Of a stretch of DNA of 64,000 nucleotides, positions 63,022-64,000 are shown one piece after another (the stretch's first letter is position 1; the number at the start of each line of letters is the position of its first letter). The translations under genes were made by a program, and so were the position numbers. The notes under the pieces were generated by a model. The model was not told where the DNA came from, ran no database searches, and worked only from the letters and a program-made list of their open reading frames with translations. This DNA comes from Streptomyces silvae (GTDB taxonomy: Bacteria; Actinomycetota; Actinomycetes; Streptomycetales; Streptomycetaceae), in contig NZ_JAERUC010000206.1 of NCBI RefSeq assembly GCF_016745505.1, forward strand, positions 124,001 through 188,000, in the 5' to 3' direction.

Positions 63022-64000
63022 TGCCTTCCTCCGATTTCCGTTCCGCGGCCGTACCTCGAGGGGCGCCCTGACGGGCCGACCGAGCACGGATTATCTCGGC
63101 CCGGGCTGAGGACCGGTTGCGAAGCGCCACGCTGTCCAGCCAACGCTTGACCGCAGGGACCATGGAACAACCGCGGACAGAAAAGCGGTAGCGAGCTCCA
63201 CCGTCCAACCTCCCGTGCACTATGGGCCGGTGGCGCACAGGACGCACGGTGGCCGTTCACAAGAGAGAGGCGGCGGTACGCCATTCTCATGACGTCGCGT
63301 TCATGATTCTTTGGCATGGGCTCGCTCAGGAAGTCCGATCCTTGCTCCCGGCCGCCCGCCAACTCCCGCATGTGTGTGCTGCTCTGTACCTCGGGCCGGC
63401 ACATTCGCCGCATCCGTCGACGCCACCCAGGACGGCTACGCGATGGCCGCAGGCTGAAGAAGCAGCGGGCCACCGCCTGCAAGTCGGCGGAACTCGAACG
63501 TTGCCCTGATCGCGGGCCTGCCCGAGCCCGACGGCGGTACGACGCGTCGTCGGACGCACGTCGCCAGCACTGGAAGAGATCGTCCCTGGCTGGTGCCTGG
63601 CATGGGCGTCGACCGGCAGTGCCTCTTCCGACTCTCCTGGATCTACGTCAAGAGCGACAACGCGCTGTCGAACAAGGCGGGCCTGGCCGCCACCATCGAT
63701 GAGGGCCTTCGCAAGTGGGCCCTCCGCCCAGCGCGTCAGCTTCCCGAAGCTGACCGCGAGCCGGCAGTGGATGTCCACAGTCATGGTCGGCATCATCGCG
63801 CCACCGACCAGGCTGTCGTGTTGTCGACATATGGACCCAGACCCTGACGGCTGGTAACCGCCATCCGTGGTTACCAGCCGCCGGTCAACTGCGTCTCTCG
63901 CCCGTACAGTCCCCACGCCTCAAAGCCGTTGCGGTTACCCGGCAACAGCTGGCTGACGGTTACGCCGAGCCGGGTGTTGGCAATCGGAGCTCCCCCAGCG
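63022..64000. other. No supportable gene in the last kilobase
   Basis: The region has open frames in several directions, none with a ribosome site plus a recognisable protein. The best-looking stretch is on the plus strand, 63593-63847, with WIYVKSDNALSNKAGLAATI-like codon use, but it changes frame character and has no family I know; it may be a decayed gene. The sigma-fusion promoter should lie near 63030-63200. A strong hairpin is listed separately. Confidence 0.4.
63849..63879. terminator. Perfect 11-bp stem-loop
   Basis: GGCTGGTAACC (63849-63859) pairs perfectly with GGTTACCAGCC (63869-63879) around a 9-nt loop. There is no T-run. It could end a transcript from the possible decayed gene on its left or from beyond the right edge, or be a protein-binding dyad. 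Confidence 0.55.

Noticed and set aside
63326..63916. A 196-codon minus-strand ORF at the right end
   Set aside because: No recognisable domain or ribosome site; it contradicts the coding-like bias of the plus strand in the same place.

Overview
The window is a high-GC actinobacterial chromosome segment, almost certainly from a Streptomyces species. The reasons are extreme third-position GC, many GTG starts, 4-bp ATGA/GTGA operon overlaps, SpoIIE-type phosphatases, Streptomyces-style carotenoid genes and a class F sortase. No rRNA, tRNA, CRISPR array, prophage or intact insertion sequence was seen. The window is cut at the left inside an ABC transporter gene.

Layout. Positions 1-11.4 kb (minus strand) hold a biosynthetic operon: a 3463-residue three-module NRPS (C-A-PCP x3 plus TE), an MbtH partner overlapping it by 4 bp, and a DrrA-like exporter ATPase running off the left edge. 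The first C domain looks like the EntF/DhbF type, and the three A-domain pockets are nearly identical and acidic. From 11.8 to 20.1 kb lie a small secreted protein with a duplicated Cys motif, a one-pass Pro-rich membrane protein, a YeeE/YedE sulfur transporter behind a Cys-containing mini-ORF, a two-component system, a wall-type surface protein, a class F sortase, and a SpoIIE phosphatase whose membrane part is in a different frame.

From 20.3 to 32.1 kb lie sugar and primary metabolism genes. These are a GH92 mannosidase under a palindromic operator, an aldo-keto reductase, metE under a cobalamin riboswitch, a YdjC-type deacetylase, a GH43 enzyme with two LacI-type operators, and modABC. From 32.5 to 42.0 kb is an isorenieratene-type carotenoid cluster in two convergent operons: crtE-crtI-crtB-Rieske on plus, and FAD oxidoreductase-crtY-crtT-crtU on minus. 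Every internal junction is a 4-bp overlap, and the two operons end 3 bp apart.

From 42 to 61 kb is mixed housekeeping and accessory content: SDRs with divergent regulators (AraC, TetR), a tandem alpha/beta-hydrolase fusion divergent from a MerR regulator, a GvpU-like orphan, a phospholipase D-like synthase, an epoxide hydrolase, an isochorismatase-like hydrolase, an Orn/Lys/Arg decarboxylase, a metallophosphoesterase coupled to an Sfp-type phosphopantetheinyl transferase (a plausible activator of the NRPS carriers), a TPR protein and a pirin. The right end (61.5-63.0 kb) carries the most unusual gene: an ECF-like sigma factor fused through a two-helix membrane hairpin to a second helix-turn-helix domain. 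The last kilobase has no gene I can support.
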